From positions 5,196,501 through 5,260,500 of the forward strand of contig CAMRHE010000063.1 of assembly GCA_947044405.1 (NCBI GenBank): a DNA stretch of 64,000 nt. Direction: 5' to 3'. The translations under genes and the position numbers were made by a program. Source of the DNA: Leptodactylus fallax. Lineage: Eukaryota > Chordata > Amphibia > Anura > Leptodactylidae. Shown here one piece after another: positions 1 through 12,233 of the stretch; positions within the stretch are counted from its first letter, which is position 1; each line of letters opens with the position of its first letter. The notes under the pieces are model-generated. The model was not told the DNA's origin, ran no database searches, and worked only from the letters and a program-made list of their open reading frames with translations.

Positions 1-782
1 TTGCAGAGCCAACTATGACCCGCCTGCAGGAGTGCCCACATAATAGGAGCAGTTTATAGCAGTGCCTTTATGGCAATGCCAGCCGGTGGCCCAATGGACA
101 AACAAATACATTGCCACTATTACACTGCCAACCACAGTACACACAAAATAAAGCAGCCTGTGCCAATGGAAGAGGGAGGCAGAAGTGTGGCTTGGGGTTA
201 CCACATATCCCCAGAGCCCTGGTTCCTCTGCCACATAAAATATACCACTATTCTAAAAGGCACGAGGTATATAGGGGCCACAATAGAAATATTGCATTGG
301 GGACCAGGAGCTACAAGTTACACCCCTGCATATCCCATATATCTCCTTCTGGAGGATCCACCTCATTCATAAAGTATATCACACGTTTTGACCCAATGAT
401 TTCAATGGGCAATGTATAATTCTTGAAATAAAACCATGTGCACATTCAGCAGATATTTTTCTCTGCTAAAATTATGTGAACCTGACTGCAAAACTTGCAC
501 GGCTTACAGGCAGATTCTGCAGTGGATTTCACACAATTTGTAAAGCCCCATTCACATGCATTATACTGTTAGCCTTATATCACAAGGTGCATGTGAAAAG
601 TGTCACCTCTCTATGTACACAAGACCTTTGTATGTGCAAATGATTTAGTAGGTAGTAAGAATAAGCAAAATGGTCAATGACTCTATTGTGTCCATTGTTT
701 GGAGTCCTTGTGTGAATTGTCCCCTATTTTCAGATTGGCATTGTGGGGATTCTTCTCATAAACATGGACATGTGATAGCCCA
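1..782. other. Intergenic, no gene recognised
   Basis: Short ORFs occur on both strands (up to about 100 codons), but none has a recognisable domain, splice context or biased composition. I see no repeat family I can name here. Confidence 0.5.
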
Positions 783-1423
783 CATCCATGATGGCTGAAA
801 GTGGGAGCTTAGTAAAATATCTGTGAAGCCTGCGTATTTTATGGACACATATGAGGAAGGACATATGTACCATGGAGACACAGGGTCCATCCCAGGTTGG
901 CTGCATCATTTTTTTATAGATACCTCATGCATTACTGAACTGTCAGAAAGCTATAAGTTTGGTACAGTCGTGTTTCGGCGGTTTGGAAGATTACATATAA
1001 TTCAGTCTGAAAATTGCAGCCGGCACGCAGACCACATTTCGTTTTATCACATCTATCACACCTCTGTTTTTACAACAATGGAAGTCAATGGGTACATACA
1101 CACGTTCTTTTTTTTTATTAATGGACCATGAATAACGTCCATTAAAAAATAGGTTTCTAAAAAAGACCCAATACAAGTCTATGGATAAGTTTTTAATGTC
1201 TGTTTTTCGGCAAATATATCACAAAAATTAGAAAACGGATCTTTTTTTTTTTTTTTTTTTTTTTTTTACTGACAGTTAAAAATGGATGACAAATGAACGT
1301 TGGATGAAAACTTTGCAACATACTGATGGAAAATGGATGTTAAAAAACTGACGGTTTCATCTGTTTTTAATGTCCGTTGTTTCTTCATTCGTGTGTATGA
1401 AGGTATTTTGAACCCCCATTACA
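783..1423. other. Repeat-like non-coding stretch with T tract
   Basis: Contains a long T run near 1231-1267 and phrases such as 'AATGTCCGTT' and 'ACGTCCATTA', which recur in the palindromic MITE at 18486-19032. It is probably a decayed relative of that MITE, but I cannot place its ends. Confidence 0.3.
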
Positions 1424-1649
1424 CTAAGATCACACTAGCATTCAGGTCTCCGTCGTTCAGATCCGCATAGAGACCCGAAAGATGGAGACTTTGTCCGCTT
1501 ACAAATAGACTATAAAGGGGTCCATCGGGTTTCCGCCAGTTTTATACTGAAACCAGTGGAGAGAAAAGTCCTTCTTGGAGGACTTTTCTCTGTACCGATT
1601 TTAAGCGGAATCTGCAGCGGAGTCTCCTACAGATGTGAATCCAGCCTTA
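1424..1649. mobile_element. Palindromic MITE, family A (PIF/Harbinger-like)
   Basis: The ends are inverted copies: a TCACACTAGCATTC-type start and an AGATGTGAATCCAGCCTTA-type end. The interior is a near-palindrome around 'AAGTCCTTCTTGGAGGACTT'. The same termini occur at 3107, 11970, 18486, 19908 and 37965. Better-preserved copies are flanked by TAA/TTA, which points to PIF/Harbinger. Confidence 0.6.
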
Positions 1650-2575
1650 CCTGTAGCTAGGCCTAGGAAGTATCTAAAGATCCATATACACTTAAGGAAA
1701 ATTAGGCCGAACCTAGTGAGTTGGCAGAATTGGCCGTCTATCTTATGTGCATCTCCTGATTCTCCCCAGACGATGGTGGTCAAAAGAAGGATAGTCCATG
1801 TTGAAAATCAAGGCCCAATCCCTGAGGAAAATAAATCGCCGTCAGAAGTGTCTGGCTGCACTTGCTCTCTTCTCAACTCTGACACACATGCACACTCTTC
1901 CAAACCAACCATGCATGTGCACAGTGTTAGCCTTTGGGCCCACCAGATAAAATGATTCTCCAACAATCCCTAGGAGATAGACCATAGTACCCTTCAAATT
2001 TGGATGTCTTCTGCTGGACCATTATTGCAGTAGATCCGGGGCCCACCAAAGGAGGGAAGGGGGTTGAGTTATTGAAGTTATATGAGCACCTTAACGTTAC
2101 AGCCACTTGTAGTGTCTATGGAGTTAAAATTCTGTCTTTGAATCACCCAGTCTTTCATGAAAGGCATAGTCCCTGCTCTTTGCCTTCCCTCAGCCTCCTC
2201 CTCACTCAGTGCCGATCTATACAATCCATCCAAGAATTATTTGTAGGTGCGAGTGAATACACAAGTCAATGATCAAGGTTACCTCAGACAAGCAATGTCT
2301 GTATATCTTCTCACCCAGAGTACAATCTCAACTTCCAGGCATGTCGTGACACCTGTAATTCTCGCTGAACTGGTCTGAACATGGACAGACTAATGGAGGA
2401 TGAAGAATTCAGTGGTACCAGGTCACCTGATACCGACTCATTTTCCCTGACTCAAGAAACGGAAACAATCTAAGCAGAGAAATGTCAGAGGACCAAAACA
2501 TTTAGAAATTATCCTCAAAAATGTGTCTTCACATTCCGTTACTTATTATCCTCAACCTCATCATATAAACTAGTA
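1650..2575. other. Intergenic, no gene recognised
   Basis: The ORFs here (for example 1635-1955 and 2000-2272 on the plus strand) lack any domain and read as chance frames. No repeat was recognised. Confidence 0.5.
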
Positions 2576-2710
2576 GGCTAAGGCCCCATGTAGTGAAAAG
2601 CAACAAAAAAAAACGCAGCAAAAATGCTTTGCTTTTTTTTTCCTGTATCATTTTCTTCTGAGTTTTTGCTGTTTTCCTCTGCGTTTTTTCTTCTCCTATG
2701 AAATCTATAG
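2576..2710. mobile_element. MITE family B fragment (left end)
   Basis: Begins with CTAAGGCCCCATGTAG, the terminal motif of family B, followed by the A-rich and GCGTTTTT-like interior seen in the complete copies at 23007-23225 and 31677-32024. The matching right end is missing. Confidence 0.5.
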
Positions 2711-3106
2711 GGTTAAAATTACCATACTGCGATTCTCAAAAACACAGCTTTTCTCTGCAATGTATGGATGAGGTTAAATTAAATCTCATTCACTTTGCTG
2801 GTGCTGTAAAATGCAACCTCAGCCTGACTCAGCTCCAACCCAGACGCCTTCATAAATGGCAGACAGCCATGTTCAGACATCTCCTGTAATTCTGGAAAAA
2901 GTCAGTGATTGTGATAACGCAAGAAAAGAACAGGCCATGAAAAAGAGACTTCAATGACCCCAGAATAGTCATGACCCTCAAGCAAAACAGTCATGACCCT
3001 CAGATGATACCAGGCAAAATCTGCTTAGTAAGAGATAGAATATTCTTATGTGAACCTTCAAAAACTGGCCAAGAAAAGGATTAAAGCTCTGGAAGAAAAG
3101 GATGTC

Positions 3107-3346
3107 TAAGGGTGGGTTCACACTTGCGCCGGCACTCCGTCCGCCGCAAATCCGACCTAAATGTTGGAAAACTGGATAGGGAAAGGTTTGCGACGCTTTG
3201 CTTAAAAACCCATTCACTTGAATGGGTTTTTAAAGCAATGTGCTGGTGTGCGTTTACACCCTCTGCGCCGCAAAGCCGTTTTTTTCGTCGGAAATAAAGT
3301 CGGACATGCAGGACGGAGTGCTGGCGCAAGTGTGAACCCACCCTAA
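3107..3346. mobile_element. Palindromic MITE, family A
   Basis: Inverted termini: GGTGGGTTCACACTTGCG at the left and CGCAAGTGTGAACCCACC at the right. A TAA lies just outside each end, consistent with the 3-bp TWA duplication of PIF/Harbinger elements. The interior holds a second near-palindrome, 'AAACCCATTCACTTGAATGG'. No transposase is present. Confidence 0.75.
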
Positions 3347-3640
3347 GCCTAAGGCCCCACTTAGCGTCCCTCAGCAAAAAAGCGCTGCGGGAAAAACCGT
3401 GGAGGCAATGCATTGCAGTTTTCCCACAGCGCTGTCACAGAAAGTTCGCAGAGGATTCCTCTGCAGACTATCTGCTTCAATTATACCTATAGGCGTTTCT
3501 GTAGGTATAATTGACATGTTCCGATTTCCAAAACCGCAATGGTTTTGGAAATCACAGCGTGTCCACTGCGCCTATTTTACAGCAAAGTGGGGATGGGATT
3601 CTATGGTACTTTACAAGTCAGAGGGGACATGAACAGACAG
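3346..3640. mobile_element. MITE family B fragment
   Basis: Starts TAAGGCCCCACTTAGCG directly after the family A copy. It contains the recurring interior phrase 'TTTCCAAAACCGCAATGG' also seen at 28780-28830 and 31800-31840. The right terminus is absent. Confidence 0.55.
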
Positions 3641-3908
3641 TATTTGACATTACAATGTGACAAAGAATTAACATATAGAACAATAGGAGTGAGGGCCCTG
3701 CTCATAAGAACTTACACACATTGCGGGGGGAAAAAAATGGGGAAGAAAAAATGTAGAGGAAAATACAGCAAAAATTTTCATTATCATCAGGTTAACAGTG
3801 ACCTGAAGCTACATACAGGGGCGCTGGTTTTGCATAGAATTGGAAAGGTGTTTTTTTCAGGTCATGTGCTGCGTGACAACTATGTAAGCAATTGTAGATC
3901 AGGATCTG

Positions 3909-4080
3909 ATGCTAGGTTCACACCTGCAATGGGGATTTCTTTCTTCGGGTCCACTTGGTGCCCAAAAAAACGAAACCCAATCCGCTTAAAAAGCGGTTAC
4001 CCACAGACCCCATAGACTAAAATGGGGTCCTCCAGGTTTCCGCCCAAAAAATGCAGAGAGAAAAGTCCTGCTTCCAAGTG
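3909..4080. mobile_element. MITE family A fragment
   Basis: One terminus only, GCTAGGTTCACACCTGC, followed by the 'GGGTCCTCC...TTTCCGCC' and 'AGAGAAAAGTCCTGC' interior shared with the copy at 19908-20133. Confidence 0.5.
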
Positions 4081-4324
4081 GAATGGGGGAACGAATCCCC
4101 GACCAGTCACCAAACACAAGTTTGTCCGTATCCTGAGACATTTTCCTCCTATTGCATGTGCACTCAGATTACTTACTGGTGAACCTCTCATTTTATGTAA
4201 ATATGCCCCAATGTGCAGCAAATGTAACCATTAAACGTGCCACTAATTATTATTTTATTATATTATATATTATTTGACATTTATTTTAGTTAGATTAAAA
4301 ATACTTGGCACAGGCAGGTATATA

Positions 4325-4395
4325 TTTATATTGCTTACTTATATAGCGCCTTCATATTCCGCAGCGCCTATAGGGCTCACAATCTACATTCCCTA
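4325..4395 (-). repeat. SINE 3'-tail fragment
   Basis: Contains 'TATAGCGCC...TATTCCGCAGCGCC', the reverse complement of the tail at 5850-5905. The same phrase ends the longer tRNA-like copy at 7472-7672. It is read as a SINE tail on the minus strand. Confidence 0.5.
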
Positions 4396-4666
4396 TCAGT
4401 ATGTCTTTAGCTATAATATACATAGAGTTGGAAGTTTCTGGGTGGTCACAGGAGACTGTACTTGAGGACTGTGCAGGAAACAACATTGAAACCAAGAGGA
4501 AAGGGGCGATACTGCTGGAGCAAGAGGTGTGTACAAGTTATTTAAGGGGAGGAGAAGGCCAACACCAGACCTGGTTACCATCCACCTCATTCCAGGTGAG
4601 AAGACAAATAGTCACATTCTGACTCTGAGCTTGTAGGGTCTGGCACGTGTCCTGACCTGTAGCGAC

Positions 4667-7600
4667 ATGGCATCTCCATCCAACCACAGCTGTGCCAATG
4701 GTGAGTGTAGACCCTTACCCTCTATAGCAGCCAAGTGCTGCCATTCTTATCAATGTCATTCATATTTAGTATATAGTTTTGTATCTCTAACTTCTTGTCT
4801 ATACTGAGAGATTTGCAAAACTTTGCATGGAGGTCTTTTTAAGGATCTGACAGAGAGAGTGGCATTAAAGTTACCCCTATCGCCTGGTTATGTCCTTAGG
4901 CTGGTAAAAATGCTGAAAAATGTCATTTTTATACTTTTGTTCATGTTGTATTTGCATGTGATTTTGGGCAAAAAAATGCTGTAGATATTGCAGAAAATAT
5001 AAACCATACCTTATACAGAGCATTTTGGGGTCAGTAACCTTTATTTTCCAAAATGCAACAGCAGCATGCTCTGGAATTTTTTTATTTTTTTTTGCTTAGG
5101 CTTCTCTATAGGACTTGGAAATGCGATAGGAAAAAAATGCATGTTCCACATATTGAAAAAAAAAATACGGAACACGCCGGTGTTTCCCTAGGTATAATTG
5201 ACTTGCTGTGATTTGGCCAAAAAGTTCCATGTTTGTTTTCTGCCCTAAAATAGCTGCCACAGGAATGCTATGTAATGGATGACTTACTAGTTCTGAATAC
5301 AATGTGATTGATCCTAATGGTAATCTTGTCTCCTGTATGCGCTGGGATATCTTGTGTGTGTGATCTAGGGTGCTGTGCCTTTATAATTTACATTACATTT
5401 CCATTCAATGACTATTGATCACCCTTATTCCTTAACAAAAGCAAACCTATTCTGTAACTGGGTACTTTTTGTGACTTAACGCCTCTTGCTCTGCATACTT
5501 GATGACATCACTGGAATGGACAGCTTGGCTAGGGAGAACTTGCTGGGTGGGTTTCTATTGCTGGAAGTGTTTGGGATGTAATTGTCTCCTAAAGCTGCCA
5601 CAGGTAACCTGAGCCTGAATGTCTGAGATACAATCTACATTCTAGCTACAAACTGTTGTTGTGGTTGAACGGATACTGTGGGTTTTTTGTCTGTGTTTTT
5701 TTTTTTTGTTTTGTTTTTTTTTGTTTTTTATAATCTTTGCACTTTTTTGAACTTTTTGGGATTTAATAAATAAAATCTAGGCCATTTGTATAAAATATTT
5801 TATTTTACATTTATTAAATCCAAAAAAGTTCATAAGTACTTAGGCAAATTGTACAGTGCTGCGGAATATGTTGGCGCTGTATAAATAAAATGTATTATTA
5901 TAAAATTTATTATTAATCCTTTGTGCTGCACTTTACCAATTACGCCTCATCTCCACAGGGAATTTACAAGGTCTGACTGGATGGAGTCGGGTATCTGTTA
6001 TATCTTTACACTTCATTGTTCTACCTCTTTGTCTATCCCAATTGACTCCATTCACTTGGAGGAATCCCCAACCCAAGGGAACGTTTTGCATTATGCGCAG
6101 AACTGCTGCATTGAAGTCTTTTTGTTTAAAGGGCCACTAACTCTGCAGGTGTCATTAACCTCTAGGCATGTAGATAGTTCTGGAGGTTCTCAGAACTGAA
6201 GATATGTGCAACAAAGTAGTCGATCACAGGGAAAATATTTTTCTGGATATTCCACTGGGGAACCTTGCCTTGCGCTGCTCTCCTGATCTTTACACGAGAT
6301 AAATTATAGGATTTGTGAACATATCATATACAATCCCATATATTAATGATGCTTTCTCCACAGGGACACTGGTCACACTAACCTGCTCCTCGTGCCCGGT
6401 GATCTGCCAGATTTTAGGCAAAGTTGACTCATCAGTCTCCATTTACCAGAACATGACTCTTAATGCAAGTTCATCCCTTACTGTGAAGTCTAATAACCAT
6501 GATTTTCTTATCGGACTGGCACTGGCGGTGTTATCCAGCCTGCTCATTGGGAGCAGTGTTATCCTCAAAAAGAAGGGTCTTCTTCATCTGTCACAGCAGG
6601 GACGTACACGTGCAGGTATGGAAAGTGGGGTTCAGTGGGATCCACTTTGCAAATGGCCTTTTATTATAAATCTTGTCTTGTGCCCACACCTCCTATGCAA
6701 AACTGTATCCAAGGTAACAGACACCAAATATATCCTTTGTAGTCTGATCCTGAAGTAATAGAGAAGTGTATTTTTAAAAGGGTTATTGGTTTCTAAAATT
6801 CTAGGATAGGCCATCAATATTAGATCTATAGGGTCCGACACCCGGGACTCAGCAGATCACCAGTACCGAGGCAGTGCGGGAGAGCAACACTGTAGCAGTG
6901 CTGCCCCATTGAAGTCTATATACCTATGCTCACTACTACAGTTTGTATGGCAAGTGAGCAGCTTGGCTGTCCTGCGCTGCCTCAGTACCACTGACACCCA
7001 GGACCCCTGTAGATCTAATATTAATGGGCGGATAACCCCTTTATGGCTATTTTAGATTACTGTGTTTGGGCTGGGAAACACAATCCATGTTTCAATTGCA
7101 TTTCTTGACTTCATTTAGGTGAACTCACAGCAGCATAGACTTCTACAATGCTGTATGTTCAGTTCAGCCAAGTTGCAGTTGTCCTGGGAAATGTGGCCAC
7201 CTCACCTGGTCTGAAGGCGGCCATCTATGGCAACTTAGAACTCAGTTTTGAGTCATAATTTGTGCAACATTTGATCAATGTTACACAATGTTTGATAAAT
7301 TTAGTGCATGTTTAAGTGTAACTTTTTTCAACATGTTTTCTTGTAATTATTCTAGGTGCTGGTGGACACGGCTACTTGAAAGATTGGTTGTGGTGGGCTG
7401 GACTTCTTACAAGTGAGTTAAATGGTAGTGATGGTGGGGGATCCACTTTGAAATACCTATTAGGGATTCTTGAGTCTTGCATACTTGTATAGCGCCATCA
7501 TATTTCGCAGCGCTTTATAGATATTGTCACCACTCGCTGTCCCATAAAAGGCTCATAATCTAAATTATGTCTTTGGGAGGAACCGCAGGAAACCCACGCA

Positions 7601-10086
7601 AACACAGGGAAAACATATAAACTTGCAGATGTTGTCCTTGGCAGGATTCGAACCTAAGACTCCAAGGGTTGTCCAGGATTGGGCTACGGCCCCATGATGT
7701 GAAAATGCAGTGTTTTTAGCTGCTGTGGAAAAAATGCTGCAGTTTAAAATACCTGGAAAGTAAATGACATTTTGTTCAATCTCATCCACACTGCAAAAAA
7801 AAAGTGGTGGAAAAGCTGAGTTTTCAAAAATGTGGGTTTTGAAAGATAGTTAACTTTAGTTGTGGAATCGCCAGTGTTTTTCTTCAATTAATGGAGGAAG
7901 AAAAACGCAGAGAAAAAATCAGCTGTGGAAAAAGCGCTTTAAAAAAAAAAAAAAAAAAATGCATTTTGCGAAGTAGAAGCCTTAAAATAAGAAAATTGTC
8001 AGCTTTCTTCCAAAAATAGCACCACATCTGCCCATGGGTTGTATGTGGTGCTGCAGCTCAACCAATTTTACATCAATTGAGCCAAACTGCAATACTGTAG
8101 TTAAGATACCCCAATAATAAAGGGTGCTGAACGTGGGATTCTTTGTCTAAAAGCCAGAACTGAGAGCCGTTCCAACAGGTACATCCCACTCTGGAGAACC
8201 CACAATCTTTGATCTCAGTGGACATTATGTAATGCTTCAGATGTCCTGTGGTGGCACTGCTGGGTTTATGCACAGATTAAAAATGATTGCTGGAGGGTCT
8301 CAGCAGGTGCACACATTGATTTGCATATTGTCAGGGGAATCTTCTAACAATAGGGTATTGTGCGAGTAAATAAGGTCCAAATATTGGATGTTTATGGGGA
8401 TGAAGTTAAAATGCCTGGATATAAATAATTATAATATACTTATTTATAATATCATTAATTTAGAACTACAAATTAAAATTATTCTACAGTAATAAGAGTG
8501 CATTTATATTCATTTCATGTAGTTTTAATGCATTTTTATATTGTATGATTTGTTTTATCTTTTTAAAGTTAACTAGTAATTTTAATTTTATTTATACTAA
8601 TCCTTATTTGCCAGTTTAGTTTTAATGCTGTTGTTTATTACTTTTAGATGATTTTAATAATTTTTATTAAATTATTTAGCACATTTTACTGTTTTAATTA
8701 CTATTTTTTTTTTTTTAAACATTTTTGTATTGTTTAATTTATTTTATAATCTAATATTACAGTGGGAGGTGGAGAAGCAGCCAACTTTGCTGCATATGCT
8801 TTTGCGCCAGCCACGATTGTCACTCCACTTGGAGCCCTCAGTGTCCTGATAAGGTAATGTCTTACATCGAATGACCGGTGACTGGCAACCCAAGCTTAGA
8901 CCTTCTTCCAAAAATTTTTTATTTTTTTTATTTTTCTTGTGTAGTGCTGTGATGTCTTCTTATCTGTTGGGTGAAAGGCTGAACCTCTTGGGGAAGTTGG
9001 GGTGTGCACTCAGTGTGTTGGGAAGCACTGTTCTGGTCATACACTCCCCAGAAGAACAAGAAGTGACTACATTAGAAGAGATGACCTCAAAGCTCAAAGA
9101 CCCAGGTATGAGGGGCAATCAACAGGACAAAATGGCAAGTGGGAATAGACAAATGTATCAAACCAAGAAATGGGTTGGATCGTGTACTAGGCAATGTTCA
9201 GAATCTATATCACACAGGTCATAAACATGGGCATAATGGATCTCTTGAGGTTGAGCCGACCTGCATCTCACTTAAAATGATGAGGCCATGTGGTGTGCCC
9301 AACCATGCATATGTATGATGGAAAATGGCCCCATTATTTTCCAGTAACTTGGGTGGCATTGTTTCTGTATGCAGCGCTGGATTGTGGGGTCTTGCTCTAG
9401 AAGTCTTTGTGAACTGTCTTGTTATCGACTTCTTACACAATTGTAATTTTTGCCTTTGTTATCCACTAGGTTTCATTGTCTACATCACTGTGCTGTTCAT
9501 CTGCTGCTTGATTTTGATCTTCATCCTCTCTCCCCGTTACGGCCATGCAAACATCCTTGTCTACCTGGCGATATGTTCTCTCCTGGGCGCCTTCTCTGTG
9601 TCCTCCGTGAAAGGCTTGGGTATCGCTGTGAAGGGTCTTATCACAGGTCTACCAGTTGTCCAAAATCCTCTTCCATGGGTCCTTATTCCCATCTTGATAA
9701 TCTCAGTGGTCACACAGGTGAACTACCTCAACAAGTCACTGGATATCTTTAATACATCCTTGGTCTTTCCCATCTACTACGTCTTATTCACCACTGTGGT
9801 CCTCACAACATCTCTAATCCTTTTTAAGGAATGGGTGTCTATGTCTCCATTGGATGGAGTTGGTGCAATTTGTGGATTCCTGATCATCATCCTAGGTGTC
9901 TTTATGCTCCACGCCTTTAACAACCTGGATATATGTCTTAATAGTCTACAGCAACAACTACATTGTATGGTTCCTATCAAAGAAGAACCCAAACAGGATG
10001 ACAAGATAACCTTAGTAGACAACATTGAGTCAGAACAGGTTGAATATACTGGTAGTATTCCCAAAGTGTTTGTTATTTATACCTAA
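4667..10086 (+). CDS. nipal4: NIPA-like magnesium transporter (NIPAL4/ichthyin type), six exons
   Basis: Membrane transporter of the NIPA/DUF803 family, whose members carry Mg2+; NIPAL4 is known from skin-barrier disease in humans. Coding exons are 4667-4700, 6364-6615, 7356-7412, 8763-8853, 8945-9105 and 9470-10086. Every junction has GT/AG and keeps frame, and the sum is 1212 nt, giving 403 aa plus stop. The N-terminus is luminal-like with sequons NHS (6), NMT (41) and NAS (45). TM1 is about residues 59-79, ending VILKKKGLL. The family blocks [43 protein letters not shown] and [14 protein letters not shown] follow, giving about nine membrane segments and a charged cytosolic tail ending [10 protein letters not shown] favour NIPAL4 over NIPAL1 because of the [18 protein letters not shown] and PKVF..-type tail, judged from memory. 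The start is the first ATG of a short exon with donor GTGAGT. An upstream 5'UTR exon and the promoter were not identified. Introns hold SINE and MITE copies only. The gene appears intact. Confidence 0.9.
5845..5910 (+). repeat. SINE 3'-tail fragment with ATT run
   Basis: 'GCTGCGGAATATGTTGGCGC' followed by TATAAATAAA and an ATT-rich end. This is the 3' tail of the same SINE family as 4325 and 7472, here in plus orientation inside intron 1. Confidence 0.5.
6774..7044. mobile_element. Palindromic T2-like MITE in nipal4 intron 2
   Basis: The left end is TTAAAAGGGTTATTGG and the right end GGATAACCCCTTTAT. The inner arms are 'GGCCATCAATATTAGATCT' and 'AGATCTAATATTAATGGG'. TTAA-flanked AAGGG termini match the Xenopus T2/Kolobok MITE group. 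A sister end occurs at 51069. Confidence 0.7.
7472..7672 (-). repeat. tRNA-derived SINE (V-SINE-like), minus strand
   Basis: On the minus strand it contains a tRNA T-arm-like GGTTCGAATCC near 7650. A core follows with the phrase 'TTTGCGTGGGTTTCCTGC', which resembles the conserved core of vertebrate SINEs, and then the tail 'GCGCTGCGAAATATGATGG'. It lies inside intron 3 of nipal4. The family name is from memory and not certain. Confidence 0.5.
7680..7985. mobile_element. MITE family B, decayed
   Basis: Left end GGCTACGGCCCCATGATG; the interior has AAAACGCAG and CTGTGGAAAAA phrases and a long A run. The right side is degenerate (GAAGTAGAAGCCTTA). It lies inside intron 3 of nipal4. Confidence 0.45.
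8385..8760. other. AT-rich tract of nipal4 intron 3
   Basis: Very AT-rich sequence runs up to the acceptor of exon 4. No ORF, structure or named repeat was recognised. Confidence 0.5.
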
Positions 10087-10665
10087 AGACTCTACACTTC
10101 TTCTGTGACCTCAGGGATCATTGGATTTGCCCTGGTCCATTCCCTAGAATTATATCCCGTAGGTTCCCAATCCTGGATGTTTTTGGACAAAGCTGCTGAG
10201 TGATGTAACGTGACATGAGTCAACAGTCTGTTACGTCGCAATGACATCCAACAAACTTTTTCACTTTTGTAGCATTTGCCAAATATTAATATTGTGTACA
10301 ACATGAACTCTCCTGTACATACAAGGATGCATTGACACTATAGTGTGTAAATTTTTTTTTTTTTTTTTTTTTTTTTCCCCCCCATTAGCTAACCTTTCTA
10401 GAAGAGTTGTGGCTTTTGTACATATTTTAGTATGCTGTGTTTTTGGTTACACATTTTGTCTTTTTATCTGAAATTTTTTTTTTTTTTTTTTTTTTAATTT
10501 ATAAAAAGTTACTTCACAACCAAATATGTGATGGACTGTTTTACTATTGGGCTGAGAAGTGGACCGTCCAGTTCTGCATATATTTATTCTTCTAGTTCAA
10601 TGTGAATTTATATAATGAAACTGTATTATGAGGTATTATAATAAAGGGACAACTGTACATCTGAA
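10087..10665 (+). other. nipal4: nipal4 3'UTR
   Basis: Follows the stop codon at 10084-10086. It contains two long T runs (about 10351-10376 and 10478-10495) and ends shortly after AATAAA. The exact cleavage site is inferred from that signal. Confidence 0.6.
10640..10645 (+). promoter_or_regulatory. nipal4: Polyadenylation signal AATAAA of nipal4
   Basis: Canonical AATAAA about 555 nt after the stop codon, followed by a GT-rich stretch (GAAGTGTGTAAG), as expected downstream of a cleavage site. Confidence 0.6.
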
Positions 10666-10669
10666 GTGT

Positions 10670-11175
10670 GTAAGACGTAACTTCTCCACGCGATGGGCTG
10701 GACTTCTTCCTGATGCCTTTGGTGATTGAGAATCAATAGTGTCTCCAGTGAGCTAGGACATGACTTCTCACCTAAGACCCTGTGCCATGTTTTGCTGTTT
10801 TACAGATGTATAGAGGCATTGCACAAAATCTAAAAAAAGTCATTAGATTTTTCTCTGCGGTATGAATCCAACAAAATAAATCTCCATGTGAAATCTGAGG
10901 CATATCCAAGTACTATATGGGGGTGTCTGTGTGTATCTTGAAAAAAGAGGGGAATTGTACAGTTACACTATTATCCTATTTACAACCATGAAAAGTGCTG
11001 GAGGGAATAATCTACATCCTGAGGGGGGAAAGTCAAAAACCAGTTGTGTGAAGGGGAAAATGGGACATGATATAGCTGTATGGGTTGCCTAGAGGGTACA
11101 GGGGCTGGATACACTGCCTTGTCTGGTACGATACTTCACTAAAGCTCCAGTTTGAGGTCTCTAAGCCAGTGGTTC
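10670..11175. other. Intergenic, no gene recognised
   Basis: Mixed-composition sequence downstream of nipal4. No ORF with a domain and no named repeat. Confidence 0.5.
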
Positions 11176-11383
11176 TTAAAGGGAGTCTATGATTAGAAAA
11201 TCACCTTTTGAACTAATGGCATGTTGGAATAGCCTTTTAAAAAGGCTATTCTACTCCTGCCTTCCATTCTCTTCTTCTCCCTGCTGTTTCTGTGCTCTGA
11301 GCCCAGGGGGAACGCCCAGTGTGCTCCGTGAGCGTAATTTGCATATCGCAATAAAGCGGGGAGAAGAGAATTAGTTCAAAAGG

Positions 11384-11417
<34 letters not shown>

Positions 11418-11438
11418 CTAATGATAGACTCCCTTTAA
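11176..11438. mobile_element. Palindromic T2-like MITE
   Basis: Ends are TTAAAGGGAGTCTATGATTA and TAATGATAGACTCCCTTTAA, inverted copies that begin and end with TTAA. The arms continue through 'AATCACCTTTTGAACTAATG' and 'TTAGTTCAAAAGGTGATT'. A long T run lies in the right arm. No coding capacity. Confidence 0.8.
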
Positions 11439-11660
11439 CCTGTGATAGGTTTGCCTTTTATACCCAGAGGTACATGCTATGGTGAGAGATTTCTTCCCCT
11501 CCCCCCCCCCCCTTCTCCCATAATGATAGATCATGGGGGTTCACCACCCACAAATTATTATATTTGGGAGTTTCACAGACCCGGCACAGCCTTCTGAAAG
11601 ATGTTATACTCTAAGGTAAGAGTCCTCACAAACTACCATTATGGGGGAAATGGCTTAAAT

Positions 11661-11661
<1 letters not shown>

Positions 11662-11709
<48 letters not shown>
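11662..11709. repeat. (AT)n microsatellite
   Basis: About 24 AT units in a row. A short (GT)n run lies nearby at about 11788-11807, followed by a T tract. Confidence 0.9.
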
Positions 11710-11711
<2 letters not shown>

Positions 11712-11969
11712 GACAGTTTGTCAATTTTGGCAAACCTCTAAAATCTTAGGTTCACTGAAATTGTTAGAAAATTTTGTAACTGGCTGTTGTGTGTGTGTGT
11801 GTGTGTGGGTCTTTTTTTTTTTTTTTTTTTTCCATTTTCTTTAGTGCACCAAAAATAAAACATTTTAAAATTTAATTTTATATTTTCTACAATTTTGTAT
11901 CTAAAGCTGATACTGAGTGTCTCCATAACAGAAAACCAAAACCTGTAAGGATGTAGCAAATTTTAACTT

Positions 11970-12233
11970 GAGGCTAAGTTCACATCTGCACAAGGATCTC
12001 TGACGCTCGGGGCTGCTGGGTAAGCTGAACAACAGAGAACTGGACCGCTAAAACAGTGGTTTCCCGTGGACCTTGTAGACTATAATGGTGTCTGTTTGAG
12101 TTTCCCTTTTTTTTTTTTTTTTTTTTCCAATACTGAAACTGTACAGGACTCCTCCATGCAGAACCTTTCTCTCTGCAAATATAGGGCGGATTCTGTGGCA
12201 GAATCTCCAATGCAGATGTGAACCTAGCCTTAC
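11970..12233. mobile_element. MITE family A
   Basis: Left GAGGCTAAGTTCACATCTGC and right GCAGATGTGAACCTAGCCTT are inverted copies. The interior has a long T run at about 12108-12126. Confidence 0.7.

Noticed and set aside
7640..7672. tRNA gene
   Set aside because: Only a T-arm-like piece is present, within a SINE; no full cloverleaf.
9325..9469. Upstream extension of the last nipal4 exon (open frame starting at 9325)
   Set aside because: It is intron read-through. A good acceptor at 9468-9469 joins exon 5 in frame, giving the family block DPGFIVY.
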